Part shown: piece after piece, positions 54,397 through 62,490 of the stretch | Layout: every line of letters begins with the position of its first letter | Numbering within the stretch: the stretch's first letter is position 1 | Assembly: GCA_903864275.1 (NCBI GenBank) | Contig: CAIPFE010000008.1 | Coordinates: forward strand, 152,989-216,988 | Source of the DNA: an uncultured Mucilaginibacter sp. | GTDB taxonomy: Bacteria; Bacteroidota; Bacteroidia; Sphingobacteriales; Sphingobacteriaceae | Length of the DNA: 64,000 nucleotides | Direction of reading: 5' to 3' | Translations under genes and position numbers: made by a program | Notes under the pieces: model-generated | The model's input: the letters and a program-made list of their open reading frames with translations, nothing else | What the model was told of the DNA's origin: nothing | Database searches by the model: none

Positions 54397-55290
54397 CTAT
54401 TCTTCAGTTTTCTCTTCAGACGTAGCCACCGGCGTTTCAACCACTGCGGCTTCGGCTTCTACAGGCACCTTGCGGGCACGTTTGCCGCCTTCGGTCGGTG
54501 TGCGGTCAACCACGGCTGCGGTTACTGGCGTTGCTTGCTCAGGAGCGTCGGCTTTTGCTTTCGCAACAGCTGCTTCTTTTTCTGCTTCGTCTTCTTTCTC
54601 GCGTTTGCGTTCTTCCAAACCTTCAACTATCGCCTGGATGATTATGCTGGTGATCAATGAAATTGATTTGGTAGCATCATCATTTGCCGGGATCGGGAAA
54701 TCGATGTTCGAAGGATCGGAGTTGGTATCAACCATTGCAAAGGTTGGTATGTTCAGCTTCAATGCTTCCGAAACAGCGATGTGCTCTTTCTTAACGTCGA
54801 TCAGGAACAGTGCAGCGGGCAAACGGTTAAGATCCGAAATACCGCCCAGCAATGTTTCCAGTTTAATACGCTCGCGCTGTATCATCAGCCTTTCTTTTTT
54901 TGAAAGATTGGCGTAAGTACCGTCCTTGGTCAATTTATCGATGTTCGACATCTTTTTGATCGACTTCCTAACGGTAGCGAAATTGGTTAACATACCGCCC
55001 AGCCACCTTTCGGTGATGAAGGGCATGTTTACGCCTTTTGCATATTCGGCTACTATATCTTTCGCTTGTTTCTTTGTAGCTACGAATAATACCTTGCGGC
55101 CCGATTTTACAATTTGTTTTATAGCTGCAGCGGCTTCTTCAACCTTGGTTAAGGTTTTATTTAAATCGATAATGTGGATACCGTTGCGCTCCATAAAAAT
55201 GTACTGCGACATTTTTGGGTCCCATTTGCGGGTAAGGTGGCCAAAGTGTACACCTGCATCCAGTAAATCCTGATATGTTGTTCTTGCCAT
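54397..55290 (-). CDS. rpsB: 30S ribosomal protein S2, with C-terminal extension
   Basis: A 297-residue protein. The core (ARTTYQDLLDAGVHFGHLTRKWDPKM, FITERWLGGMLTNFATV, IPTFAMVDTNSDPSNIDFPIPANDDA) is a normal S2 of about 230 residues. The last 65 residues are Ala/Glu/Lys/Val-rich, without clear motif, and acidic at the end (EEKTEE). A strong Shine-Dalgarno, AAGGAGG, precedes the ATG, unusual in this phylum. Confidence 0.96.
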   Translation of the reverse strand: MARTTYQDLLDAGVHFGHLTRKWDPKMSQYIFMERNGIHIIDLNKTLTKVEEAAAAIKQIVKSGRKVLFVATKKQAKDIVAEYAKGVNMPFITERWLGGMLTNFATVRKSIKKMSNIDKLTKDGTYANLSKKERLMIQRERIKLETLLGGISDLNRLPAALFLIDVKKEHIAVSEALKLNIPTFAMVDTNSDPSNIDFPIPANDDATKSISLITSIIIQAIVEGLEERKREKEDEAEKEAAVAKAKADAPEQATPVTAAVVDRTPTEGGKRARKVPVEAEAAVVETPVATSEEKTEE

Positions 55291-55310
55291 TTTGTTGTCC
55301 TCCTTTTTGA

Positions 55311-55697
55311 TTAACGTTTACTGAATTGGAACTTCTTGCGTGCTTTCTTGCGTCCTGGTTTTTTACGTTCAACCATACGGTCGTCACGTGTCATAATACC
55401 TTTAGCGCGCAGGGCTGGTTTCTTTTCAGGGTCGAGTTCAACAATGGCTTTCGCGATAGCTAAGCGAACGGCTTCCGCCTGTCCTTTAACACCGCCGCCT
55501 GCAACGTTAACTTTCACATCAAATTTCCCGACAGAGCCGGAAACTTCGGTGCTTTGCATAACGATGTATTGTAGTGGCAATGTTGGGAAATACTCCTTGT
55601 AATCCTTACCGTTTACGGTAATTGCGCCGCTGCCGTCTACCAGGTAGATGCGTGCAACAGCAGTTTTTCTTCTGCCCGAAGTGTTGGTTGTTGGCAT
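55311..55697 (-). CDS. rpsI: 30S ribosomal protein S9
   Basis: A 128-residue protein with the family's N-terminal GRRKTAVARIYL, the central GGGVKGQAEAVRLAIAKA and the basic C-terminal tail RKKARKKFQFSKR, which reaches the P-site tRNA. It lies 28 nt after rplM and 20 nt before rpsB in the same operon. AAAGGAG precedes the start. Confidence 0.97.
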   Translation of the reverse strand: MPTTNTSGRRKTAVARIYLVDGSGAITVNGKDYKEYFPTLPLQYIVMQSTEVSGSVGKFDVKVNVAGGGVKGQAEAVRLAIAKAIVELDPEKKPALRAKGIMTRDDRMVERKKPGRKKARKKFQFSKR

Positions 55698-55725
55698 TTT
55701 TTCTTTTCTCCTTTAAAATTAAAAG

Positions 55726-56163
55726 TTAAATGGTTGTTGGGTTTTGTGCTGCATGAGGATGCTCGGCGCCTGCATATACATGCAAATTGCCAAACAATGC
55801 TTTGCCCAAACGACTTTTAGGTAACATACCACGCACCGCTTTTTCAATTACGCGTGTTGGATGTTTTGCCATTAACTCCTTAGGAGAAATGAAACGCTGA
55901 CCACCAGGATAACCTGTGTACGAAACATACTGCTTGTCGCTGAATTTGTTCCCGGTCAACTTTACCTTGTCTGCATTGATAACTATTACATTATCACCAC
56001 AGTCTACGTTTGGGGTGAAATCTGGCTTGGTTTTTCCCCGGATGATCATTGCGATCTTCGAAGACAAGCGCCCCAAAATCTCGCCATTAGCGTCAATAAC
56101 AACCCATTGCTTGTTGACGGTTTTTTTGTTGGCCGAGACAGTTTTGTAACTTAACGTATTCAC
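55726..56163 (-). CDS. rplM: 50S ribosomal protein L13
   Basis: A 145-residue protein; WVVIDANGEILGRLSSKIAMIIRGK, DNVIVINADKVKLTG and RVIEKAVRGMLPKSRLGKALF are diagnostic, and YAGAEHPHAAQNP closes it. It is the first gene of the rplM-rpsI-rpsB-tsf operon, with a textbook Bacteroidota promoter 54 nt upstream. Confidence 0.97.
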   Translation of the reverse strand: MNTLSYKTVSANKKTVNKQWVVIDANGEILGRLSSKIAMIIRGKTKPDFTPNVDCGDNVIVINADKVKLTGNKFSDKQYVSYTGYPGGQRFISPKELMAKHPTRVIEKAVRGMLPKSRLGKALFGNLHVYAGAEHPHAAQNPTTI

Positions 56164-56216
56164 TTGCTTTTTATTAATTTAATTAAACGAATATTATACC
56201 CCATAATTTGGGACTG

Positions 56217-56247
56217 CAAAGATAGGGCTTTTTGTTTTAGTTGCAAA
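56217..56247 (-). promoter_or_regulatory. Promoter of the rplM operon (TTTG-N19-TATCTTTG)
   Basis: On the minus strand TTTG (56244-56247) and TATCTTTG (56217-56224) are separated by exactly 19 nt, the primary sigma-factor consensus of Bacteroidota. Start of transcription is expected near 56210, giving a leader of about 46 nt. Confidence 0.8.
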
Positions 56248-56357
56248 TGGTTTTTTGGATTAGTTGATTGGGTGTATTAAGTTGATTAAGTGAACGGTTT
56301 TTCATGCCTTTGTTGGTGTTTTCACAACAGGTATTTTCACCAGCAATGGTACGAAAA

Positions 56358-56430
56358 GCGTTCACGTTCGCGTTCATTTCGCATGAACACGAAAATAAAA
56401 ATGCGTGAACGCCTCAAAATCAACTGGTTG
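56358..56430 (+). repeat. Dispersed GCGTTCA repeat, copy a
   Basis: GCGTTCACGTTCGCGTTCAT...CGTGAACGCC (56358-56413) is a 56-nt palindromic head; AAATCAAC-TGG-TTG follows as a second small stem. The stop codon of the PAP2-like gene (56420-56422) lies inside that second stem. Copies at 57208, 59373, 60906 and 62139 share orientation. Confidence 0.85.
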
Positions 56431-57076
56431 AAAATTCAGTGCCCTTCTTTTTAAAAAAAAGCCAGCGCGTTAACTGGTAACACGGATAAACAACAACAGG
56501 CGCTGCCAGGATATCAATGGTGTAATGGATATGCTGTACCAGCAATAAATAAGCAACGGCAAAAGCTGCGATAAGCGCAATTATTTTATCCGTTCTTTTT
56601 TGAAGGCATAAAAATATCAGGAACATCGTAGTAGTGTGCCCCGAAAAAAACAAATCCTTTGTAATAGAAACGTTGTTCCCGTAAAAAACACTGCTGAGCG
56701 GGTCGACCAAAGGGATCATGCCTGTAGGCGGATCAAGCGCGACCACGCTGATGGTAACGAAACGCACGAGACAAACAAATACCAGCGTCCAGCAATAGGT
56801 TATATAAATTGAAGGATTTTTTATGGCCCTGACCAGTATTAACAAGATCATGCCCCCAATAATTCCAAAAATCAGGTTGGATACATTATGCGGAGGTATG
56901 CGTGCCAGCAGCCAATCATTTAACACAGCACCTTTCCTTTTTTCAATGTGGCCGAAAAAGATGGGTAAGGTAAAAATTATGGCAAACATGATCACCGTGC
57001 CGATAATCATTTGATAGCGTCTGTAACGTGAATTCCAGGTTACCCTCCAGGTATCTTTTGGTGCAGGTGATGGCAT
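56420..57076 (-). CDS. PAP2/sphingomyelin-synthase-like membrane phosphatase
   Basis: A 218-residue protein with six hydrophobic segments. DLFFSGHTTTMFLIFLCL and QHIHYTIDILAAPV hold the His and Asp residues of the PAP2_C (sphingomyelin synthase-like) catalytic triad. It may dephosphorylate or transfer a lipid head group; Sphingobacteriaceae make sphingolipids, so a ceramide-linked role is plausible but unproven. ATG at 57076 is preferred; the frame is open upstream to 57202, 6 nt from repeat copy b. The gene is thus enclosed by two repeat copies. Confidence 0.75.
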   Translation of the reverse strand: MPSPAPKDTWRVTWNSRYRRYQMIIGTVIMFAIIFTLPIFFGHIEKRKGAVLNDWLLARIPPHNVSNLIFGIIGGMILLILVRAIKNPSIYITYCWTLVFVCLVRFVTISVVALDPPTGMIPLVDPLSSVFYGNNVSITKDLFFSGHTTTMFLIFLCLQKRTDKIIALIAAFAVAYLLLVQHIHYTIDILAAPVVVYPCYQLTRWLFFKKKGTEFSTS

Positions 57077-57207
57077 ATTTCGGCGGCTTGTTGATTGGTG
57101 TTGGTAAAAGTAAGAATTGAAGGCGTTTATGTTACCGTTGTACGATAAATTTACGATCTTAACCGTTTCAAATGGCAGTTTAAATAGTCCGCTAAATCCC
57201 ATAACAG

Positions 57208-57435
57208 GCGTTCACGTTCGCGTTCATTTCGCGCGAACACGATAATAAAAATACGTTAACGCCTGGAAATCAATATGTTGATTTTTGTAAATATTTGAAA
57301 TAAATGTTTTTTGAAAATTTGCCGACCAATGAAACGTAATTTTTGCGGGAAGGTTGGCAACCAGGCGGATAGACAGACCGGGCACAAGTAACCTTTGCGC
57401 AAGGGGCCATGCCGGACATGCTAGCAGAAAGGGAA
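57208..57435 (+). repeat. Dispersed GCGTTCA repeat, copy b with long tail
   Basis: 56-nt head (57208-57263), the AAATCAATATGTTGATTT stem, then a tail containing GACCAATGAAACGTAATTTTTG and CCTTTGCGC...CCATGCCGGACATGCTAG. The tail is shared with the copies near 61010, 62244 and 63440. Together with the rest of the 57077-57511 gap no gene is seen. Confidence 0.8.
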
Positions 57436-57511
57436 AATTTAGGCTAAATAAGCGTACAATATGTGTCTTCATTTTAATATCTTTATATAATTATCCGTTA
57501 ATCCCCAGTAT

Positions 57512-57994
57512 ATGAACGCTATAGTAAGATTGAACAAGGGTATTTTATTGTTGATTTTCATATTTCCATTTGCAACGAAAGCACAGGATAAATCTTCGAA
57601 AGATAACCAGGAAATATATAACACCGTCATTTTAATCGGTAATGCATGGACCCAAAATAACCTGGACACTTTAGAAAAATATATACATAAGGACTACCTC
57701 CATACGGATGTAACAGGACACATCCTTAGCAGGGCGGATTGGCTGGGTTATGTTAAGGACAGAAAAGACAAGAACCTTACAAACCCCGGTTTAGAATTCA
57801 AAGACCTGCACATAGCTGTTCATGATGATATCGCGTTTGTTACCGGCATTAATGTTTTTTCGGGCGCAGCATTTACAACAAATGATAACAATGCTGCCAA
57901 ATCGCGAAATCTTAGGTTTACACAGGTTTTAAAGAAAGAAAATGGCGTTTGGGAAAGAATACTGTTCCAGGCGACGTACATCGAGGCCCCTTAA
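57512..57994 (+). CDS. Exported NTF2/SnoaL-like protein (DUF4440 type)
   Basis: A 160-residue protein with a signal peptide (ending TKAQ). WTQNNLDTLEKYIHKDYLHTDVTG, LHIAVHDDIAFVTGINVFSG and VLKKENGVWERILFQATYI fit the cone-shaped NTF2-like fold of the DUF4440/SnoaL group. Such proteins range from isomerases to binding proteins, so no reaction is assigned. A TATCTTTA box lies 27 nt upstream. Confidence 0.75.
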   Translation: MNAIVRLNKGILLLIFIFPFATKAQDKSSKDNQEIYNTVILIGNAWTQNNLDTLEKYIHKDYLHTDVTGHILSRADWLGYVKDRKDKNLTNPGLEFKDLHIAVHDDIAFVTGINVFSGAAFTTNDNNAAKSRNLRFTQVLKKENGVWERILFQATYIEAP

Positions 57995-58062
57995 TGACGG
58001 TGAAACAATTGAAAACGCTATACTAAGGTCTACCACTTACATTGAAGAGACTGCCCCAACCA

Positions 58063-59343
58063 ATGAGCCCAACTTTTAAGCTGCTGCCAGTGCCGTACCG
58101 TTACCGTGTGCTGGCACTGCTGTGCGCGCTCACCACGCTCACCTACATGGACCGCATCTGCATCTCCATTGTGGGCGTACGCATCAAGGCCGACCTGCAC
58201 CTAAGCAACGAACAGTTCGGCTGGGTACTGGCCGCCTTCGCGCTGGCTTATGCCATCTTCGAGATCCCTTCGGGTATGCTGGGCGACCGTATCGGCCCTA
58301 AAAAAGTATTTATACGCATTGTGATCGCATGGTCGGTGTTTACCGCCCTTACGGGATTGGCGACCGGGCTGCTGAGCCTGCTCATCATCCGCTTTTTGTT
58401 TGGCGCGGGCGAGTCGGGCACCTATCCCAATAGCATTTTAACGGTATCGCGCTGGTTCCCGGTAAGCGAAACAGGCAGGGCGCTGTCGTGGGTGGGTATT
58501 GGCTCGCAAATAGGCGCCGCGTTGGCCCCGCTCATCATTGTGCCCATCGCCATGGCTTACGGGTGGCGGATGCCTTTTCTCGTTGTTGGCGCCATTGGCC
58601 TGGTATGGGTGGGCGTTTGCTATACGTGGTTCCGCGATTTCCCCGACCAGGTGAAAGCCATGCCCGATACCGAAAAGGAACTCATCAAATCACAATGCCG
58701 TCATAAACAAGGGCGGCACCTGGTACCCTGGCGGCTCATCGTGCGTAACAGCACCCTGTGGCCGCTGCTGCTGATGTATTTTTGCTGCCAGTGGGCCAAT
58801 TATTTTTTTATCGCCTGGATGCCTGTTTACCTGCAGGAAGGCCGCGGTTTTACCGAGAACGGCATGAAACAGGTTACCTCGCTGCTTTTTGTGGTGGGCA
58901 TAGGCGGTTTCCTGGCCGGCGGCGCGGCCGGCGACTGGCTGCCAAAACGTAAAGGACTTAAATTGGGCCGCCGCCTTACCGGCATGACGGGCCTGGGCTG
59001 CTGCGGCATTTTACTGTTTGCAGCCGCGTTCTCCGCAAATAATGCGCTAACGGCCTGTTGCCTCATCGGGGCGAATTTCGCTTTTTCATTCGGGGTGATG
59101 GTCTCTTACGCCGTATGCGCCGATATTGGCCGCAATAACGCCGGCACGGTAACAGGCGCCATGAACTTTTTCGGGCAGATGGGCGCCTTTTTCCTTGCCC
59201 TCATCTTCGGGCACATTGTACAAACCACCCACCGTTTCGATTACCCGGTGTACGTGGTAGGGGCTGTGTTGATAGCAGGCTGCCTGCTCTGGCTGGCTAT
59301 CGATGCGGAGCAGCAGCTGCCGGAGACGGGGGATGGCGGGTAG
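58063..59343 (+). CDS. MFS transporter, anion:cation symporter (sugar-acid) type
   Basis: A 426-residue transporter with 12 membrane segments. LTTLTYMDRICISIVGVRIKADL, GMLGDRIGPKKVFIRIVI and RFLFGAGESGTYPNSILTVSRWFP are typical of the ACS family, which moves galactonate, glucarate and similar acids. GC content and codon choice (CTG, GCC, GGC) are clearly higher than in its neighbours, which suggests recent transfer. ATG at 58063 is preferred to TTG at 58042. It is not adjacent to any sugar-acid catabolic gene. Confidence 0.85.
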   Translation: MSPTFKLLPVPYRYRVLALLCALTTLTYMDRICISIVGVRIKADLHLSNEQFGWVLAAFALAYAIFEIPSGMLGDRIGPKKVFIRIVIAWSVFTALTGLATGLLSLLIIRFLFGAGESGTYPNSILTVSRWFPVSETGRALSWVGIGSQIGAALAPLIIVPIAMAYGWRMPFLVVGAIGLVWVGVCYTWFRDFPDQVKAMPDTEKELIKSQCRHKQGRHLVPWRLIVRNSTLWPLLLMYFCCQWANYFFIAWMPVYLQEGRGFTENGMKQVTSLLFVVGIGGFLAGGAAGDWLPKRKGLKLGRRLTGMTGLGCCGILLFAAAFSANNALTACCLIGANFAFSFGVMVSYAVCADIGRNNAGTVTGAMNFFGQMGAFFLALIFGHIVQTTHRFDYPVYVVGAVLIAGCLLWLAIDAEQQLPETGDGG

Positions 59344-59372
59344 TGTTAAGCAAGGCAAAACCCGGGGCAAAA

Positions 59373-59477
59373 GCGTTCATGTTCACGTTCATTTCGCATG
59401 AACACAAAAATAATTTTGCGTGAACGCCTGAAAATCAATCTGTTGATTTTTGAAAATATTTGAAATGAAAGATTTGT
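59373..59477 (+). repeat. Dispersed GCGTTCA repeat, copy c
   Basis: 56-nt head (59373-59428), AAATCAATCTGTTGATTT stem and a shortened tail (GAAAATATTTGAAATG), which runs straight into the 178-bp tandem element. Confidence 0.85.
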
Positions 59478-59874
59478 GCCTTTTTTGGTGCTATCACTAT
59501 AGATGTTCGGAAGTTCAAAAAGGGGTGTCATGCTGAGGCTCTCGAAGCATGTGAGCAGGGCATCGCGAACTATGTATTGACGTTAATGCATGGCGATCAG
59601 GCCTTTGCCCGCATGCTTCGAGTGCCTCAGCATGACATCCTGCGCAATATTTCCTGCCTTTTTTGGTGCTATCATCATAGCCGTTCGGAAGATCAAAAAG
59701 GGGTGTCATGCTGAGGCACTCGAAGCATGTGCGCAGGGCATCGCGAACTGTGTATTAGCGTTAATGCATGGCGATCAGGCCTTTGCCCGCATGCTTCGAG
59801 TGCCTCAGCATGACATCCTATGCAATATTTGTCGAAGAAAGACCCATCTTCCGAACAGCCATGATGATAACACC
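59478..59874. mobile_element. Tandem 178-bp palindromic element (MITE-like)
   Basis: Two copies of a 178-bp unit start at 59478 and 59656 (about 90% identical by eye). Each holds TGTCATGCTGAGG-type left arm and its complement CCTCAGCATGACA (59526-59551 with 59612-59637 in copy 1). Copy 2 also has outer arms, GGTGCTATCATCATAGCC... (59664-59692), complementary to 59846-59874. No transposase is encoded. The GTCATGCTGAGG...CGAAGCATG sequence is like one that recurs in intergenic DNA of many Bacteroidota. Confidence 0.8.
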
Positions 59875-59952
59875 AGCAATGGCGAAAAAATCATTATCAT
59901 ATAAAGATTATATTTACATTACGAACCATAGTCATAACAATTTTATAACAAT

Positions 59953-60828
59953 ATGTTAGTTGAGGCAATTGAAAAAATAAGCGGATTTACCAGACCGATA
60001 CATTCGGTAGTGCGGGCATATGATAACCAGGTTACGGCCAGCGCTTCCACATTATTTTTCGTGAATGATCACGGCGTAGCCATTACGTGCAAGCACGTTG
60101 CTGACCTGTTGGTAAGCGGCGATCCTATTTGGGCAAACTTTGAACAGTTTAAGGCAGCCAAACGGCAGATCCCCGAAGGTAAAGGATACCGGGCTGCGCT
60201 GCAGTCGCTGGAAGCCAAATTCTCTTACAAAAAAAATACCACCGTCCAGTTAATAAATAGTTTGGCCAATTGCGGCGGATTTTCAGGTATAACTTGCCGG
60301 TCCCATCCCGACCTCGACTTAGCGATAGTTACCCTGGAAGGGTTTCATAACAAACAATATACAAGCCACGCTACATTCGTAAAAGACACCGGCAAAGTAA
60401 AACAAGGTAAATATTTATGCCGGTATGGGTTCCCTTTCGCCGAGTTTAATAATTTTAGGTTAAACCCCGATACCGATAATATTGAATGGACCCGGGAAGG
60501 CCAGGTAAACTCGCCTGCTTTCCCGATAGACGGGATCATAACAAGATTTACCGGGTCAGAAGCGCGAATTATTGGCATCGAAATGAGTACGCCGGGATTA
60601 AGGGGGCAAAGTGGCGGCCCCTTATTTGACCAGGATGGCCTGGTTTACGGTATGCAGTATGCCACAAATCACCTGCACCTGGGTTTTGATTTAAAAGACT
60701 TCGAAATTGTAAATAACGGGAAAAAGGAAAGGGTTTCAGATTCCGCTTTTTTACATGTTGGATTATCTGTACATGTTGATAGAATAAAAGAATTTCTCAG
60801 CGATAACAATATTGAATTTTTTGAATAG
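59953..60828 (+). CDS. Trypsin-like serine protease domain protein
   Basis: A 291-residue protein with the chymotrypsin fold. His48 (ITCKHVAD), Asp122 (HPDLDLAIV) and Ser220 (GLRGQSGGPLFD) form the expected triad. There is no signal peptide or PDZ domain, so it differs from DegP and appears cytosolic. Such stand-alone proteases occur in stress or defence loci, but no partner gene is adjacent: it lies alone between the palindromic element and repeat copy d. ATG at 59953. Confidence 0.82.
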   Translation: MLVEAIEKISGFTRPIHSVVRAYDNQVTASASTLFFVNDHGVAITCKHVADLLVSGDPIWANFEQFKAAKRQIPEGKGYRAALQSLEAKFSYKKNTTVQLINSLANCGGFSGITCRSHPDLDLAIVTLEGFHNKQYTSHATFVKDTGKVKQGKYLCRYGFPFAEFNNFRLNPDTDNIEWTREGQVNSPAFPIDGIITRFTGSEARIIGIEMSTPGLRGQSGGPLFDQDGLVYGMQYATNHLHLGFDLKDFEIVNNGKKERVSDSAFLHVGLSVHVDRIKEFLSDNNIEFFE

Positions 60829-60850
60829 CAATACTTGCATATTTAGACAT

Positions 60851-61125
60851 TAATAGCCTTTGCGCCCGAGGCCATGCCCGGCATACTGTCGCCAGAAGCG
60901 CAAAAGCGTTCATGTTCGCGTTCACTTCGCACGCACACACGCAATTTAAAATACATGAACGCTTGGAAATCAATCAGTTGATTTTTGCAAATAATTAAAA
61001 TGTGCACTTATTGAAATTTTATTTTTATGGGATCGGGATTGAGAATCAGCCGGGCAGTCGCGGGGCTGAACACACACGGTCTTTGAGCTTCGGACCAGGC
61101 ACGGCATGCTAACGACAGAAAGAAA
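60851..61125 (+). repeat. Dispersed GCGTTCA repeat, copy d with flanking tail pieces
   Basis: A tail end (60856-60895, CCTTTGCGCCCGAGGCCATG...) precedes the head at 60906-60963 (GCGTTCATGTTCGCGTTCAC...), then AAATCAATCAGTTGATTT and a second, diverged tail (to about 61125, CAGGCACGGCATGCTAACGA). The remainder of the 60829-61243 gap holds no gene. Confidence 0.8.
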
Positions 61126-61243
61126 AAACGATGCCTTTTTTGGCGAAACCCGGATCCATTCTACTTGAAAATAGCTATTGCGATTTTAATTTAATTTACT
61201 GACCTTTAATCAGTTATTGTTGTTCAACCTAAATCTTAAAGTC

Positions 61244-62053
61244 ATGACAAACACTTCTTTTATCGAGTCGATATTATCCTCGACCGGCCGCCTGATCAGG
61301 GCAATCATTTTTTTTCTTTTCCTGGCATCTTTTATCTGCCTTATCATTATGATCATCATTTCCAGGGTCTTCTCAGGCGGCGATCTGTCGATAGATATGA
61401 ATGATCAGGGAAGAATAGTTTACAAGTATTCCCATTTCAGTAAAGCCAACGACAAAACATATTCTACATTCCTGCTTCCAAGCAGCGATTGGTGGTACGA
61501 CACAGGCATAGACCTGGACGCTAACCAGCAAATAAAAATGGTGATGTCGGGGAGGGTACATCTTGCCATTCACAAACTGGTAAAAGCAGCCGCTGCAAAT
61601 GAAAGGTGCAAAGTAGCGTGGACTGGGCCCGAAGGCTCCCCCTTTGTGGATCTGAATGAAGACAAAGATGAGCTGGCTGCTAAAAAATCCTTGCTAATTT
61701 ACCCGGGGGATAACATAGGTAACATCGTTATGTATTTATGCCCGCTTAATAATGTTACAACCTTCAGGGAAGATTTTTTAAAAAACAGGAAGCACTTTTC
61801 CTCCAAATTTCACATCGTCACAAATAACCAGCAATACGTAAACGACTCCGGCGGCAAGGCCCGGTTATTTCTAACGGTAAACGATATGGTGATGGATTTT
61901 TCAGCGGAAGGATTGCAAAATAGTGACCTGGCGTTTGACAGGCCTACCAAACCCCATACCGTTGATGATTTAAAAAAGGAGAATTTCAACGATATCTGGT
62001 TTCAAGATAACATTGGCAGTTTTTTGGTGAATTTAGAAATATCAGAAAAATAA
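61244..62053 (+). CDS. Membrane-anchored hypothetical protein with LecA-like C-terminal pattern
   Basis: A 269-residue protein. One transmembrane segment (about 20-43, AIIFFLFLASFICLIIMIII) places the rest outside. Two beta-domains seem present: about 85-170 (DWWYDTGIDLDANQQIKMVMSG, then GPEGSPFVDLNED) and about 180-265, ending WFQDNIGSFLVNLEI. Both recall the calcium-dependent galactose lectin PA-IL (LecA) fold, but this is by eye only. ATG at 61244 is chosen over TTG at 61217. It stands alone between two copies of the dispersed repeat. Confidence 0.55.
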   Translation: MTNTSFIESILSSTGRLIRAIIFFLFLASFICLIIMIIISRVFSGGDLSIDMNDQGRIVYKYSHFSKANDKTYSTFLLPSSDWWYDTGIDLDANQQIKMVMSGRVHLAIHKLVKAAAANERCKVAWTGPEGSPFVDLNEDKDELAAKKSLLIYPGDNIGNIVMYLCPLNNVTTFREDFLKNRKHFSSKFHIVTNNQQYVNDSGGKARLFLTVNDMVMDFSAEGLQNSDLAFDRPTKPHTVDDLKKENFNDIWFQDNIGSFLVNLEISEK

Positions 62054-62138
62054 ATAAAACGGGATGGGGTTTAATGCTGAATAATGAACCCTTAAAAGCC
62101 GTGGCGTATAGTAAAAATACTGCCGGCAACGGCAAAAA

Positions 62139-62380
62139 GCGTTCATGTTCGCGTTCACTTCACAATAGCACACGCAATTTAAAATCCGTGAAGGCCTAGA
62201 AATCAATTAGTTGATTTTTGCGAATATTCAAAATGTGCACTTTTTGACAATTTGCTGATCAATGAAATGTAATTTTTGTGGGAACGTGATTGGCAATCTG
62301 CCGGGCAGGCATGGGACAGGACATTAGTAGCCTTTGCGCTACAGGCTATGCCCGACATACTGGCGACAGACGAGAAAGGT
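62139..62380 (+). repeat. Dispersed GCGTTCA repeat, copy e with tail
   Basis: Head 62139-62196 (diverged, GTGAAGGCC end), stem AAATCAATTAGTTGATTT, tail with GATCAATGAAATGTAATTTTTG and CCTTTGCGCTACAGGC-TATGCCCGACATACTGGCGACAGA. A 63-codon frame lies inside the tail but has no gene-like features. Confidence 0.8.
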
Positions 62381-62490
62381 AAATATCCCGTAAAAAACGC
62401 TGCTTATTTTATTGAAGAAGTAGTAAATTTAATCCCAATGCCGTTACAATCCAGCCATATTCAATAAATCATATCATTAACCCTGAACAA

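Noticed and set aside
59520..59830. Small coding frames inside the 178-bp tandem element
   Set aside because: Their products repeat (MAIRPLPACFECLSM) because of the tandem element and palindromic arms; no independent coding evidence.
62276..62467. 63-codon plus-strand frame
   Set aside because: It lies within the tail of repeat copy e, and the same tail in other copies is not open; not a gene.
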